NCBI RefSeq assembly: GCF_004331735.1
Contig: NZ_SJSO01000006.1
Coordinates: 186,001-250,000, forward strand
Direction of reading: 5' to 3'
DNA length: 64,000 bases
Source of the DNA: Pedobacter psychrodurus
GTDB lineage: Bacteria; Bacteroidota; Bacteroidia; Sphingobacteriales; Sphingobacteriaceae
The position numbers and the translations under genes are program-made. Below the pieces are notes generated by a model. It was not told where the DNA came from, did no database searches, and saw only the letters and a list, made by a program, of their open reading frames with translations. Shown one piece after another: positions 1 to 7,810 of the stretch; the stretch's first letter is position 1; each line of letters opens with the position of its first letter.

Positions 1-59
1 CCACAGCTTGCTAGCATTACAGTTATACCTACAATAGCTAGAAGGTAGATTTTCTTCAT
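1..59 (-). CDS. Putative lipoprotein, N-terminal fragment cut by window edge
   Basis: An ATG at 57-59 on the minus strand opens a reading frame running off the left edge. Its 19 visible codons encode a typical lipoprotein signal: Lys-Lys after Met, a hydrophobic stretch (YLLAIVGITVMLAS) and a Cys at position 19 in an LASC lipobox. Nothing after the lipidation site is visible, so the function is unknown. The frame lies downstream of hemD on the same strand, about 225 bases away, probably as a separate transcript. Confidence 0.6.
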   Translation of the reverse strand, partial: MKKIYLLAIVGITVMLASC

Positions 60-284
60 ATTTTTTATAGTGTGCACAGCACGATTAGGAGCAATTTTAT
101 CAAAAATCACTGAAATTATCAACAAAAGCAAATATTTTACGTTAAATCATTACTCAAAGGCAATTAAAGTTAGGTTAACATGTTTCTAGCAGCCTAATAT
201 TTTGTTCAATAATATGCGTAACCCTCTTATTAACAGTAAAGTTACGCATTTATTGTAATGACTTAAAATAAATTATATATCGTA

Positions 285-1055
285 TTATTTATTAGATATT
301 TTGATGTAATTTTCAATAGCCATGGTCATAGATGGAACGCCTGGGGTTGGCGCATCAATATCCACTATCAGGCCCATATCGGTACATGCCTTACTTGTGT
401 TAGTTCCAAAAGCAGCAATTCGGGTATTATTTTGTTTAAAATCGGGGAAGTTTTTAAACAACGACTGAATACTTGACGGACTAAAAAACGCGATTACATC
501 GTAGAATACTTCAGCTAAATCAGATAGATCGCTTACTACTGTTTTAAACAAAACGGCAGGGGTAAAATCATACCCACTTTTTTCCAAAAACTTCATTGTG
601 TCTTCAGTAGCCATATCAGAGCAAGGATATAAAAATTTCTCGTTTGCATGTTTTTTTAGCACCTCTGCTAAATCTGCTGCAGTTTGTTTACCAAAAAAGA
701 TTTTACGTTTCCGATACTGAATGTACTTCTGCAGATACAAAGCAATGGTCTCAGAAAGACAGAAATATTTCAGTTCTGCTGGCACTTCATAACGCATTTC
801 TTCGCAGATTCTAAAAAAATGATCTGCTGCATTACGGCTTGTAAAAATTACTGCTGTAAAATCGGCCAGGTTAATCTTATCCTTTCTAAAGTCTCTTGCG
901 GGTACACCTTCAACGTGAATAAAAGACCTAAAATCAACTTTTAAGTTAAGTTTTTTAGCCAAATCGTAATAAGGAGATTTTTCTGTTTCAGGTTTTGGTA
1001 AAGTAACCAAAATACTTTTTACTTTGCGGATTCTAGAGTCGTTCTTTTCTTGCAT
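285..1055 (-). CDS. hemD: Uroporphyrinogen-III synthase
   Basis: This 256-residue protein fits HemD, which cyclises hydroxymethylbilane to uroporphyrinogen III in cytosolic haem biosynthesis. HemD sequences are poorly conserved, so the call rests on length, the bilobed Rossmann-like layout and recognisable segments such as TAVIFTSRNAADHFF near residue 70 and the Ser-rich FFSPSSIQSLF near residue 190, where the family has a conserved SPS/SxS stretch. The ATG is 15 bases after the stop of the DUF4271 gene, suggesting one transcript. In Bacteroidota these two families are commonly adjacent. Confidence 0.85.
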   Translation of the reverse strand: MQEKNDSRIRKVKSILVTLPKPETEKSPYYDLAKKLNLKVDFRSFIHVEGVPARDFRKDKINLADFTAVIFTSRNAADHFFRICEEMRYEVPAELKYFCLSETIALYLQKYIQYRKRKIFFGKQTAADLAEVLKKHANEKFLYPCSDMATEDTMKFLEKSGYDFTPAVLFKTVVSDLSDLAEVFYDVIAFFSPSSIQSLFKNFPDFKQNNTRIAAFGTNTSKACTDMGLIVDIDAPTPGVPSMTMAIENYIKISNK

Positions 1056-1070
1056 TTTCCTTTTTTCCTG

Positions 1071-2048
1071 CTACAGCCCTATCGTTTTAATTAGTATTAA
1101 TATAGGACATATTTCGAGGGCGCAAAAGTACAAAAATAAATGCATTCTAGAAAACTTATTATTAGAAAGTATCGTTATACCTGCCCTTAAGAGTTGAAAA
1201 GCAAAAATGATGCCTAACAACAAGAATGCCAATACGATATAAACCGCACCATATTTAAGTGGCGATAGGGCAAAAGCAACAACTAAAGGAATAAACAGTA
1301 GCGATGCATTGAAGTAGCTGAGGTACAAAATTGAGATGTATTCGCCCACCGGCTTCTGCACATTAAACAGGTAACCCAAAAAGCGTAAAAGAACCAGTTT
1401 GAGAGCATAAAAAACAATTATAGTTATGGATATACTAAAGAAGAACTTAAATCCATCTTTAGCCTGATACATATCATTCCACTGGGCTACCAGAAAAAAG
1501 AACATCCCAAAAACGAAACCAAACTGCACAAAAAGCAACAGAAATGGCCACGAACTAAACAGGTTATCTTCTTTATTAATATTGTTTAAAATCCTGTTGC
1601 TGAAAAATGATTGTACAATGGCCGATAATTGTTTAGAAAAAGCATTTTTCAAAATCGCAAAGATGATGAGCATACCAAAAATAAATCCAAGCAAACCAAC
1701 ATTGCCTTTTGGAATTTTTGTACCAAGTTGATAAGGGTTTGCCTTTTTCTTTAAGTGCTGGTATTTTTTTTGCCAGGCCAGTAAATCGAGTTTAGGAAAA
1801 AGGTATTCCTTTTCAATGGAATCGAGCAACGCCCCCTTATTAATTAAACTATCTGGAAGCACCCAGGTGTGATGAACAAGCGAATCGGTTACAAATTTCT
1901 GCCTGGCAAGCGTTGCCGAATCTGGCCGATATCTTCGATACTGATATTGACTTACAGCCACACTATCTGTTTGAACAGGAATTTCTTGTGCAGCTACAAA
2001 ATGAGCAGTCCATAAAAACGCAAACAAAATGAAAATGAATTTCGGCAT
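1071..2048 (-). CDS. DUF4271 membrane protein
   Basis: The protein has a cleavable signal peptide (hydrophobic segment ending HFVAAQE), a soluble region of about 90 residues, then several membrane segments beginning near GLLGFIFGMLIIFAI. This matches the Bacteroidota DUF4271 family, whose function is unknown. A longer frame could start with TTG at 2060, but the ATG at 2048 directly opens the signal peptide and is preferred (325 residues). It is the first gene of a likely two-gene unit with hemD. A -7-like box lies 25 bases upstream. Confidence 0.85.
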   Translation of the reverse strand: MPKFIFILFAFLWTAHFVAAQEIPVQTDSVAVSQYQYRRYRPDSATLARQKFVTDSLVHHTWVLPDSLINKGALLDSIEKEYLFPKLDLLAWQKKYQHLKKKANPYQLGTKIPKGNVGLLGFIFGMLIIFAILKNAFSKQLSAIVQSFFSNRILNNINKEDNLFSSWPFLLLFVQFGFVFGMFFFLVAQWNDMYQAKDGFKFFFSISITIIVFYALKLVLLRFLGYLFNVQKPVGEYISILYLSYFNASLLFIPLVVAFALSPLKYGAVYIVLAFLLLGIIFAFQLLRAGITILSNNKFSRMHLFLYFCALEICPILILIKTIGL

Positions 2049-2072
2049 GCTGTAAATCAAAACTTAAGGATG

Positions 2073-2080
2073 CAAAAGTA
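2073..2080 (-). promoter_or_regulatory. Bacteroidota -7 box for DUF4271-hemD
   Basis: Read on the minus strand this is TACTTTTG, matching the Bacteroidota primary-sigma -7 consensus TAnnTTTG, placed 24 bases before the ATG at 2048. No clear TTG -33 element was found at the usual distance. Confidence 0.45.
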
Positions 2081-2152
2081 ATCGAATAATCATTGTTTAC
2101 CTAAAGAAAATATATGGATTTAGAATACGCTAAATCTTTGTACTATATTTTG

Positions 2153-2749
2153 CTATGATCTTGCAAAAAGAAGAAGTTCCTTATAAGTACCAAGATCTGC
2201 AAGTTTTAGTGCATCAAGGTATTTCTTTCTATTCTCATTTTCTTTTGAAAGATTTCCGGCACCCCATGTAAATACAGGCTTATCGAATATCTTTTCGATA
2301 ATCATATCGGCCATTAATCGGCTATGCCTTCCGTTTCCATTAGAAAAACAATGAATGCTTACTATTCGATGTTTAAATCTTATAGCAATTTCGTCAGGAC
2401 AATAAATATTATTTTTAATCCAAAACTCGGCATCCTCCAGCAAATTCTTTAATTCAATAGCAACCCGCCATCTATCGACACCAATATTTTTATTTGTTTT
2501 ACGAAAAGCTCCAGCCCACAGCCAAACATCTTTATACATGCGCTTATGCACATTTTTAACAAAAGCTTCGGTAAATAATTTTTCAGGTTTAAATCTTCCA
2601 CCCAATGTCCACTGTATCGCTTCTTCGATATTTTGCTGTTCAAATTCATCGAGTTCTTCTCTGGTTGCTATGGTAGAGATGAGCAAACCTTCTTTTTCAT
2701 CCTCATCCAAAGGGGTTTGCCCATCAATATAAATTAAATCTAATCCCAT
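2153..2749 (-). CDS. Mobile mystery protein B (Fic/DOC family)
   Basis: This 198-residue protein carries a Fic core at residues 133-144, HCFSNGNGRHSR, with the catalytic His, the GNGR anion-binding loop and the second Arg. Canonical Fic is HPFx(D/E)GNGRxxR; here Pro is Cys and the acidic residue is Asn. The N-terminus (DLIYIDGQTPLD) and the pairing with the upstream XRE protein are characteristic of mobile mystery protein B. Fic enzymes usually AMPylate proteins, but the target here is unknown. Its start overlaps the end of mobile mystery protein A by 10 bases, so the two are translationally coupled, as in toxin-antitoxin-like modules. Confidence 0.85.
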   Translation of the reverse strand: MGLDLIYIDGQTPLDEDEKEGLLISTIATREELDEFEQQNIEEAIQWTLGGRFKPEKLFTEAFVKNVHKRMYKDVWLWAGAFRKTNKNIGVDRWRVAIELKNLLEDAEFWIKNNIYCPDEIAIRFKHRIVSIHCFSNGNGRHSRLMADMIIEKIFDKPVFTWGAGNLSKENENRKKYLDALKLADLGTYKELLLFARS

Positions 2750-3198
2750 AAAATTTTAGGCATTTCTTTTTTAAGTTCTTCAGTTCTTTCTTTTATGGCC
2801 TTTTCAATCCTTTCTTTAGAATTGCCCTGATCTTCTAATTTCATGGTATTTGATGTCCGAAGTACAATTTTTGTAGCCAGTTCATTTGCCTTTTTCTCGA
2901 TCATAGCTTCCAATGACCCATCTTTAGGTACAAAGCCATAAACCAGTTCCATGTCCAAAACTCTGCCTAATTCCCTTAGAGATTTTATAGTTATCGAACC
3001 ATCCACCTCTCTTTTTTCGATATCTAAAACCCCTTGTTTACTTATCGATAATTTATTGGCCAATTGTTGCATAGACATACCAAGTGTATTCCGGATTGCT
3101 TTAATCCACCCACTCGGCGGAACTGCAATACGACTTAAAGCTGCAAAACTTAAAAGTTTACCGCTTAACTGTTGTAGCATTAATGATTTCTTTCCCAT
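2740..3198 (-). CDS. Mobile mystery protein A (XRE-type HTH regulator)
   Basis: The 152-residue protein contains an XRE helix-turn-helix at about residues 32-85 (MSMQQLANKLSISKQGVLDI) and a charged helical C-terminus ending KEMPKILWD. This HTH protein always accompanies the Fic-like protein B in the mobile mystery pair; the names come from their frequent location on plasmids and islands. It probably represses its own operon: three copies of an 18-bp inverted repeat lie 11 to 103 bases before its ATG. It is the first gene of a two-gene unit. No integrase or transposase is visible nearby. Confidence 0.85.
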   Translation of the reverse strand: MGKKSLMLQQLSGKLLSFAALSRIAVPPSGWIKAIRNTLGMSMQQLANKLSISKQGVLDIEKREVDGSITIKSLRELGRVLDMELVYGFVPKDGSLEAMIEKKANELATKIVLRTSNTMKLEDQGNSKERIEKAIKERTEELKKEMPKILWD

Positions 3199-3208
3199 AA
3201 TATTATAA

Positions 3209-3301
3209 GTAAAGCTATTACTTTACTTTATTAACATAAAAGTAAAGCTATTACTTTACAAAAACAAACATAAAGTAAAGCTATTACTTTACTTTATGTT
3301 T
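3209..3301. promoter_or_regulatory. Three phased operator palindromes upstream of mobile mystery A/B
   Basis: The 18-mer GTAAAGCTATTACTTTAC occurs exactly three times, at 3209-3226, 3242-3259 and 3275-3292. Each starts exactly 33 bp after the previous one, about three helical turns. The arms GTAAAG/CTTTAC flank an invariant 6-bp centre CTATTA. In the third copy the symmetry extends to 15-bp arms (3266-3301). The position immediately before the HTH gene suggests binding by mobile mystery protein A. The array lies between divergent genes, so it could also influence hemW. Confidence 0.75.
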
Positions 3302-3365
3302 AATAACAGATGATTAGACAAATCGATTGCGCAATATTTAGACAATAAAGAAAAATTAACTTCGC

Positions 3366-3373
3366 TATCTTTG
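3366..3373 (+). promoter_or_regulatory. -7 box TATCTTTG immediately before hemW
   Basis: TATCTTTG is a perfect TAnnTTTG match and ends only five bases before the hemW ATG at 3379. With the usual start site a few bases downstream of the box, the mRNA would be leaderless or nearly so. No TTG is found at -33. Confidence 0.6.
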
Positions 3374-3378
3374 CACCA

Positions 3379-4515
3379 ATGTCTGGTATCTATATTCATA
3401 TTCCTTTCTGTAAAAAGGCCTGTCACTATTGCGATTTTCATTTCAGCACTTCTTTAAAATATGCTGATGAAATGGTTGATGCGATCTGTAAGGAGATCAA
3501 AATGAAAAAAGATCGGATCAGCGGACAGGTTGGGAGCATTTATTTTGGTGGCGGAACACCTTCTATCTTATCCCAGGCGGCTTTACAAAAGATTTTCGAT
3601 GCCATTAACCACACTTTTTCGGTTGATGCAAATGCTGAAATCACCATCGAAACCAATCCAGATGATTTAACCGCTCAGAAGTTAAAAGAACTGAAACAAT
3701 TGCCCGTTAACCGCTTTAGCGTTGGTATTCAATCTTTTTATGATGAAGATCTGACCTGGATGAACCGGGCACACCAGGCCAGAGAAGCTGAGGATTCCAT
3801 CAGAAGAAGTCAGGATGCCGGTTTCGAAAACCTAACCCTTGATTTAATTTATGGTTATCCTTTGCTTACCGATCAAAAATGGCTAAGTAATATCCAAAAA
3901 GCAATTGAGCTTGAGGTTCCACATATTTCGGCCTACGCGCTAACGGTAGAACCTCGGACAGCTTTAGCGCATGCCATCAAAAATAAAAAACAAACTCCTG
4001 TAAATGACAACCAAAGTGCTGCTCAGTTTGTAATTTTGATGGATAAACTGATTGAAGCCGGATTTGAACACTATGAAATTTCGAATTTTGCTAAACCAGA
4101 TCATTACGCAGTGCATAACACTAATTACTGGAAGGGAATAGATTATATTGGCATTGGCCCATCTGCACACGGCTTTAACGGCCAAAACCGCTATATGAAT
4201 CCTGCCAATAACGCCCTATATATGGAAACGTTAGGCCATAACAAGCTTCCTGAAATTGTTGAGGAACTGAGTTTAAACGACAGATTTAACGAGTACATTA
4301 TGACTTCGTTAAGAACCATGTGGGGAACTGATTTACAAAAAATAAATACTGATTTCGGGAAAGACTTTTTAACAGAAACAAAACACAACCTTAAAAATTT
4401 CGAGGATAAAGATTGGTTGCTGATTGACGGAGATAAAATTTATTTAAGTCAGGACGGAAAATTATTTGCCGATCATATTGCTTCAGAACTGTTTGTAGTA
4501 GCAGAAAATGAGTGA
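3379..4515 (+). CDS. hemW: Radical SAM haem chaperone HemW
   Basis: This 378-residue protein has the radical SAM motif CxxxCxxC at C11, C15 and C18 (CKKACHYC) immediately after the IYIHIPF opening typical of HemW. Further family segments are YFGGGTPS, ETNPDD and SVGIQSF, and a HemN C-terminal domain follows. HemW proteins were long annotated as oxygen-independent coproporphyrinogen oxidases but act as haem chaperones; the Cys immediately after the cluster Cys that HemN has is absent here (Asp-Phe follows), as expected for HemW. The gene is transcribed away from the mobile mystery pair. Confidence 0.93.
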   Translation: MSGIYIHIPFCKKACHYCDFHFSTSLKYADEMVDAICKEIKMKKDRISGQVGSIYFGGGTPSILSQAALQKIFDAINHTFSVDANAEITIETNPDDLTAQKLKELKQLPVNRFSVGIQSFYDEDLTWMNRAHQAREAEDSIRRSQDAGFENLTLDLIYGYPLLTDQKWLSNIQKAIELEVPHISAYALTVEPRTALAHAIKNKKQTPVNDNQSAAQFVILMDKLIEAGFEHYEISNFAKPDHYAVHNTNYWKGIDYIGIGPSAHGFNGQNRYMNPANNALYMETLGHNKLPEIVEELSLNDRFNEYIMTSLRTMWGTDLQKINTDFGKDFLTETKHNLKNFEDKDWLLIDGDKIYLSQDGKLFADHIASELFVVAENE

Positions 4516-4529
4516 AGGAATGAATTAGA

Positions 4530-4570
4530 GAATGAGTGATTTAGCGAGTTAAGGCGACATTCACTCATTC
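4530..4570. repeat. Intergenic hairpin of the GAATGAG family
   Basis: GAATGAGTGA (4530-4539) and TCACTCATTC (4561-4570) are perfect 10-bp inverted arms, followed by AAAATTCAAT. A second member with the same AAAATTCAAT tail lies at 58998-59045. It occupies the gap between hemW and the SDR gene and could act as a weak terminator, although there is no T-run. Confidence 0.6.
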
Positions 4571-4592
4571 AAAATTCAATAATTATATATTT

Positions 4593-5375
4593 ATGTCAAA
4601 AATTGTATGGATTACTGGCGCATCATCAGGTATTGGCGAGGCCTTGGTATATGAATATTTTAAAGGTGGAGATAAGCTGATCATCTCGGGAAGAAATCGC
4701 GACGAGTTGTTCCGTGTAAAAGGAAACTGTCAAAATTCTTTTAATGTACATGTTCTCCCATTCGATTTGAGCGAAACAGCTACACTCGAAAACAAAGCTG
4801 CCGATGCCATTCGCATTTTCGGCAAAATTGATCTATTGATTAACAGCGGCGGCGTAAGTCAGCGGAGTTTAGCATTAGAAACCAACTTGCAAACAGAACA
4901 ACAAATTATGGATACCAATTTCTGGGGGACGGTTGTACTGAGCAAAGCGGTTCTGCCTTTGATGATTGCTAATGGCGGCGGACAAATTGTTGCAATCAGT
5001 AGCCTCGTTGGGAAATTCGGCACGAAATTTCGCTCTACCTATGCGGCATCAAAACATGCTTTGCATGGTTATTTCGATTCACTTCGATCGGAAGTTTACG
5101 ACAAAAACATCGACATCACCATAATCTGCCCTGGCTTTATCAAAACAAATGTAACCTACAATGCACTTACCGGAGATGGAAACCCACTCAATACGATGGG
5201 CGATGCACATGAAAATGCGATGACACCTGCCGAATGCGCCAAACAAATCGTACTGGCTGTTAGCAATAAAAAAGAAGAGGTTTATATTGGTGGAAAAGAA
5301 ACCAGAGCAGTATTATTGAAGCGCTTTTTCCCTAAAATTTTTTCTAAAAAAGTAAGAACGGCGAAGGTGAATTAG
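4593..5375 (+). CDS. Short-chain dehydrogenase/reductase (SDR)
   Basis: This 260-residue classical SDR has the NAD(P)-binding TGASSGIG motif at residues 8-15, an NSGG sequence (a variant of NNAG) near residue 86 and the catalytic Tyr-Lys pair in YAASK (about Y150 and K154), preceded by a Ser in AISSL. The C-terminal basic tail (LKRFFPKIFSKKVR) resembles the DHRS7-like subgroup of membrane-associated SDRs. The substrate cannot be told from sequence. It lies downstream of hemW but is separated by a hairpin repeat. Confidence 0.9.
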   Translation: MSKIVWITGASSGIGEALVYEYFKGGDKLIISGRNRDELFRVKGNCQNSFNVHVLPFDLSETATLENKAADAIRIFGKIDLLINSGGVSQRSLALETNLQTEQQIMDTNFWGTVVLSKAVLPLMIANGGGQIVAISSLVGKFGTKFRSTYAASKHALHGYFDSLRSEVYDKNIDITIICPGFIKTNVTYNALTGDGNPLNTMGDAHENAMTPAECAKQIVLAVSNKKEEVYIGGKETRAVLLKRFFPKIFSKKVRTAKVN

Positions 5376-5685
5376 CCAGGCGTTTTGCGTTCAGCGTGAC
5401 TAGCGGTTTTTAAGAGTCTTGTGGATCAGCCAAATTGTAACGCTGGATAAGAAAGGAACCTTTGTTAAATAAACCTGATTGAAGCGGTTCCGATTCTTCA
5501 TCGGAAGTAGCGAAAAGCAGGACTGCTCCCCCGAAGAACTACTACAGCATCTTTACAAAACCGAAGAACAAAAATTAAACACCTAATAATCAAACAATTA
5601 AATAATAATTTTTATTTCTAAAAACCAAGTATCTGTAAGCCATCGTAAATGGAATCAAATAACAGAAACTTAAAAATTAGAAATA
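5376..5685. other. Gap of 310 bases with a repeat-family copy
   Basis: No coding frame is supported. Bases 5463-5526 hold one copy of a repeat seen three times in this window: TGTTAAATAAACCTGATT, GAAGCG, a CCGAT...ATCGG hairpin (CCGATTCTTCATCGG) and AAAAGCAGGACTG. The other copies are at about 33471-33540 and 38351-38430. The last 60 bases before the fasciclin gene are AT-rich leader. Confidence 0.6.
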
Positions 5686-6237
5686 ATGAAAAATTTAATC
5701 TTATCCTTATTTGCCGTAATTACAATGGCATTTACCACTCAAGTTTACGCTCAAAAAAATCCAATGGTTGGCGGCGCTGCCATGTATTCGACTAAGGATA
5801 TTGTGGATAACGCTGTAAACTCAAAAGACCACACTACACTGGTAGCAGCAGTAAAAGCAGCAGGCTTAGTAGAAACTTTAAAAAGTGCTGGTCCTTTTAC
5901 CGTTTTTGCACCAACAAACGCTGCATTTGATAAACTTCCTGCCGGAACTGTAGACAATCTGGTTAAACCGGAAAATAAAGCAACACTTACAACCATCTTA
6001 ACTTACCACGTTGTTGCGGGTAAAATGGATAGCAAAGCAATTGCAAAAGCAATTAAAGCTGGTGGTGGCAAAGCAGAACTAACTACAGTACAAGGTGGTA
6101 AACTTTGGGCTTGGATGGAAGGCAAAAAATTAGTTTTGAAAGATGAAAAAGGCGGAATGAGCACTGTGACTATTGCAGATGTTTATCAGAAAAATGGTGT
6201 GATTCATGTAATCGATACCGTTTTAATGCCAAAATAA
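5686..6237 (+). CDS. Secreted fasciclin (FAS1) domain protein
   Basis: The 183-residue protein has a signal peptide (about residues 1-22, ending VYAQ) and a single FAS1 domain. The FAS1 H1 box is FTVFAPTNAAFDKLP (about residue 73) and the H2 box is ILTYHVVAGKM (about residue 105); the domain ends in GVIHVIDTVLMP, the usual closing strand. FAS1 domains are adhesive folds on the cell surface or in the periplasm. The gene stands alone and is followed by a strong terminator at 6266-6300. Confidence 0.92.
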   Translation: MKNLILSLFAVITMAFTTQVYAQKNPMVGGAAMYSTKDIVDNAVNSKDHTTLVAAVKAAGLVETLKSAGPFTVFAPTNAAFDKLPAGTVDNLVKPENKATLTTILTYHVVAGKMDSKAIAKAIKAGGGKAELTTVQGGKLWAWMEGKKLVLKDEKGGMSTVTIADVYQKNGVIHVIDTVLMPK

Positions 6238-6265
6238 TATTTTTATATCCTTATTAATCAACATT

Positions 6266-6300
6266 AAACGTTCCGGCTTTTGCCAGAACGTTTTTGCTTT
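6266..6300 (+). terminator. Rho-independent terminator of the fasciclin gene
   Basis: AAACGTTCCGGC and GCCAGAACGTTT form a 12-bp stem with one mismatch around a TTTT loop, followed by a T-run. It begins 29 bases after the stop codon. Confidence 0.85.
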
Positions 6301-6415
6301 TTATAAAAATACAATCTGTGAAAACTATGGTTATTTTTTCATCGTATGTATATACATAACATTAAAGGATATCCTTATTAAAAACATATATCACGTCCCG
6401 TGTGATTTTTACATT

Positions 6416-6447
6416 AACGTTCTCGCATAACTGCAAGAGCGTTTTTT
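6416..6447 (+). terminator. Second terminator-like hairpin, similar to the first
   Basis: ACGTTCTCGCA and TGCAAGAGCGT pair in nine to ten of 11 positions, followed by TTTTTT. Arm sequence and layout resemble the terminator at 6266, so it may be a diverged tandem copy. The rest of 6301-6616 holds no gene I can support. Confidence 0.5.
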
Positions 6448-6616
6448 ATTTGTTTTAGGCCATACTTTCTTCCTTTTTTCGATGAATTGTCTGCCTTTTT
6501 TCAAGTTTTCGCATTTGTAATGTTTAGTGTTTTAAACTGTTTAATTTTGCTTCATTAATAGTTATTTACATGAAGTTCAATTTATCTCATGGTATAGTTG
6601 AAAAGGGTGTTACTGG

Positions 6617-6796
6617 TACTGGATGAAATATTTAGATGGCTCTGTTTCTATTAGCTTAAAGGCATGGCACAAAAGCTGGGTAGTAAAAGCAAAAAGCTTG
6701 TATAACTTAACTTTACAGCGTAAATTTGACGACTTTATGAAAGCAAACTACCGTGAAAAGTATATGCACTGGAAAGAAGAACTCGCGGCTAAATGA
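6617..6796 (+). pseudogene. Remnant of a cupin_8 gene (C-terminal part only)
   Basis: Bases 6617-6796 read without stop as a C-terminal fragment of about 59 residues ending in TGA. It begins YWMKYLDGSVSISLKAWHKS and ends REKYMHWKEELAAK. This aligns well with the end of the intact cupin_8 protein at 7811-8689 (HWMKYLDGSFSLSLRAWDQS, and KEKYAHWREKKAVK). Upstream, homology fades after about 25 degenerate bases, and no start or N-terminal domain remains. It is best read as the decayed C-terminus of a tandem paralogue. DUF3050 now lies between remnant and intact copy. Confidence 0.75.
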
Positions 6797-6896
6797 GCAA
6801 TAAAGCCTTAGAAAAGAATAAAGACAACGATTAAATAGGATGATGAGGTTTGGACTCCAAACTCCAAGCTCCAAACTCCGAACACAAAACTCAAAT

Positions 6897-7682
6897 ATGC
6901 ATTCCAACATCATTAAAATCCAGGAAAGAATAGCGCCACTCAGACAGGAAATTATTAACCACAAGGTTTATTCAGCCATTAGTGAAATAGAAGATCTTCG
7001 GGTTTTTATGGAACATCATATTTTTGCCGTTTGGGATTTCATGTCGCTGCTTAAAGCCTTACAAATTAATTTAACCTGCACTACTTTACCATGGTTTCCG
7101 GTAGGCGATCCTGTTACCCGGCAATTGATCAATGAAATTGTAGCAGGTGAAGAATCGGATGTGGATGCTAACGGAGCCATTAAGAGCCACTTTGAACTCT
7201 ACCTGGATGCAATGGACCAATGTGGAGCAAACACAAAACCTATCAATATCTTTTTACAGGAACTAAGAAACGGTAAAAGTTTTAATGAAGCTTTCAAAAT
7301 TGCTGATGTTCCAGCAACGGCAAAAGATTTTGTTAATGCTACTTTCGAAACCATTAACAGTGGAAAAACACATTTACAGGCTGCAAGTTTTACTTTTGGC
7401 CGCGAGGATTTAATTCCAAACATGTTTTTTAGCATGGTAAATGACCTGAACAGTACCCAGGCTGATAAAGTTTCTATTTTCAAATATTACCTAGAGCGCC
7501 ATATTGAAATAGATGGAGATCACCATAGCCATTTGGCAATCTCCATGACGGAGAAGCTTTGTGAAAAAGATGAAGCCTTTTGGGCTGAGGCAGAAGAAAC
7601 CACAAAACAAGCCTTACAGAAAAGGATCGACCTGTGGGACGCTGCCTATGCTGAAATTGTTAAAAATAAAGTTGAGGCGTAA
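6897..7682 (+). CDS. DUF3050 family protein
   Basis: This 261-residue protein matches DUF3050, an all-helical family with a haem-oxygenase-like look. Conserved segments include FMEHHIFAVWDFMSLLKALQ near residue 36 and HIEIDGDHHSHLA near residue 205, with several His and Glu that could bind metal. The function is unknown. The frame extends upstream to an ATG at 6840, but that part (FGLQTPSSKLRTQNSN) translates an intergenic repeat of the type GGACTCCAAACTCC, so the ATG at 6897 is chosen. It lies between the cupin_8 remnant and the intact cupin_8 gene. Confidence 0.85.
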   Translation: MHSNIIKIQERIAPLRQEIINHKVYSAISEIEDLRVFMEHHIFAVWDFMSLLKALQINLTCTTLPWFPVGDPVTRQLINEIVAGEESDVDANGAIKSHFELYLDAMDQCGANTKPINIFLQELRNGKSFNEAFKIADVPATAKDFVNATFETINSGKTHLQAASFTFGREDLIPNMFFSMVNDLNSTQADKVSIFKYYLERHIEIDGDHHSHLAISMTEKLCEKDEAFWAEAEETTKQALQKRIDLWDAAYAEIVKNKVEA

Positions 7683-7810
7683 TTATTAAATTGTTAAGTA
7701 TTTACTAATTTTAGATTACGTGATTTTAGTCACATTTACCTGTTAACATCAATTTTGTAAAATAAAATTTACACATTTGTTGTTCGGCACAAATAACCGA
7801 TTTTAAGCGC

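Noticed and set aside
3209..3301. CRISPR-like array
   Set aside because: Only three palindromic 18-mers with 15-bp spacers, no cas genes; operators explain them better.
6840..6896. N-terminal extension of the DUF3050 protein
   Set aside because: It translates a GGACTCCAAACTCC repeat; the next ATG gives the expected family start.
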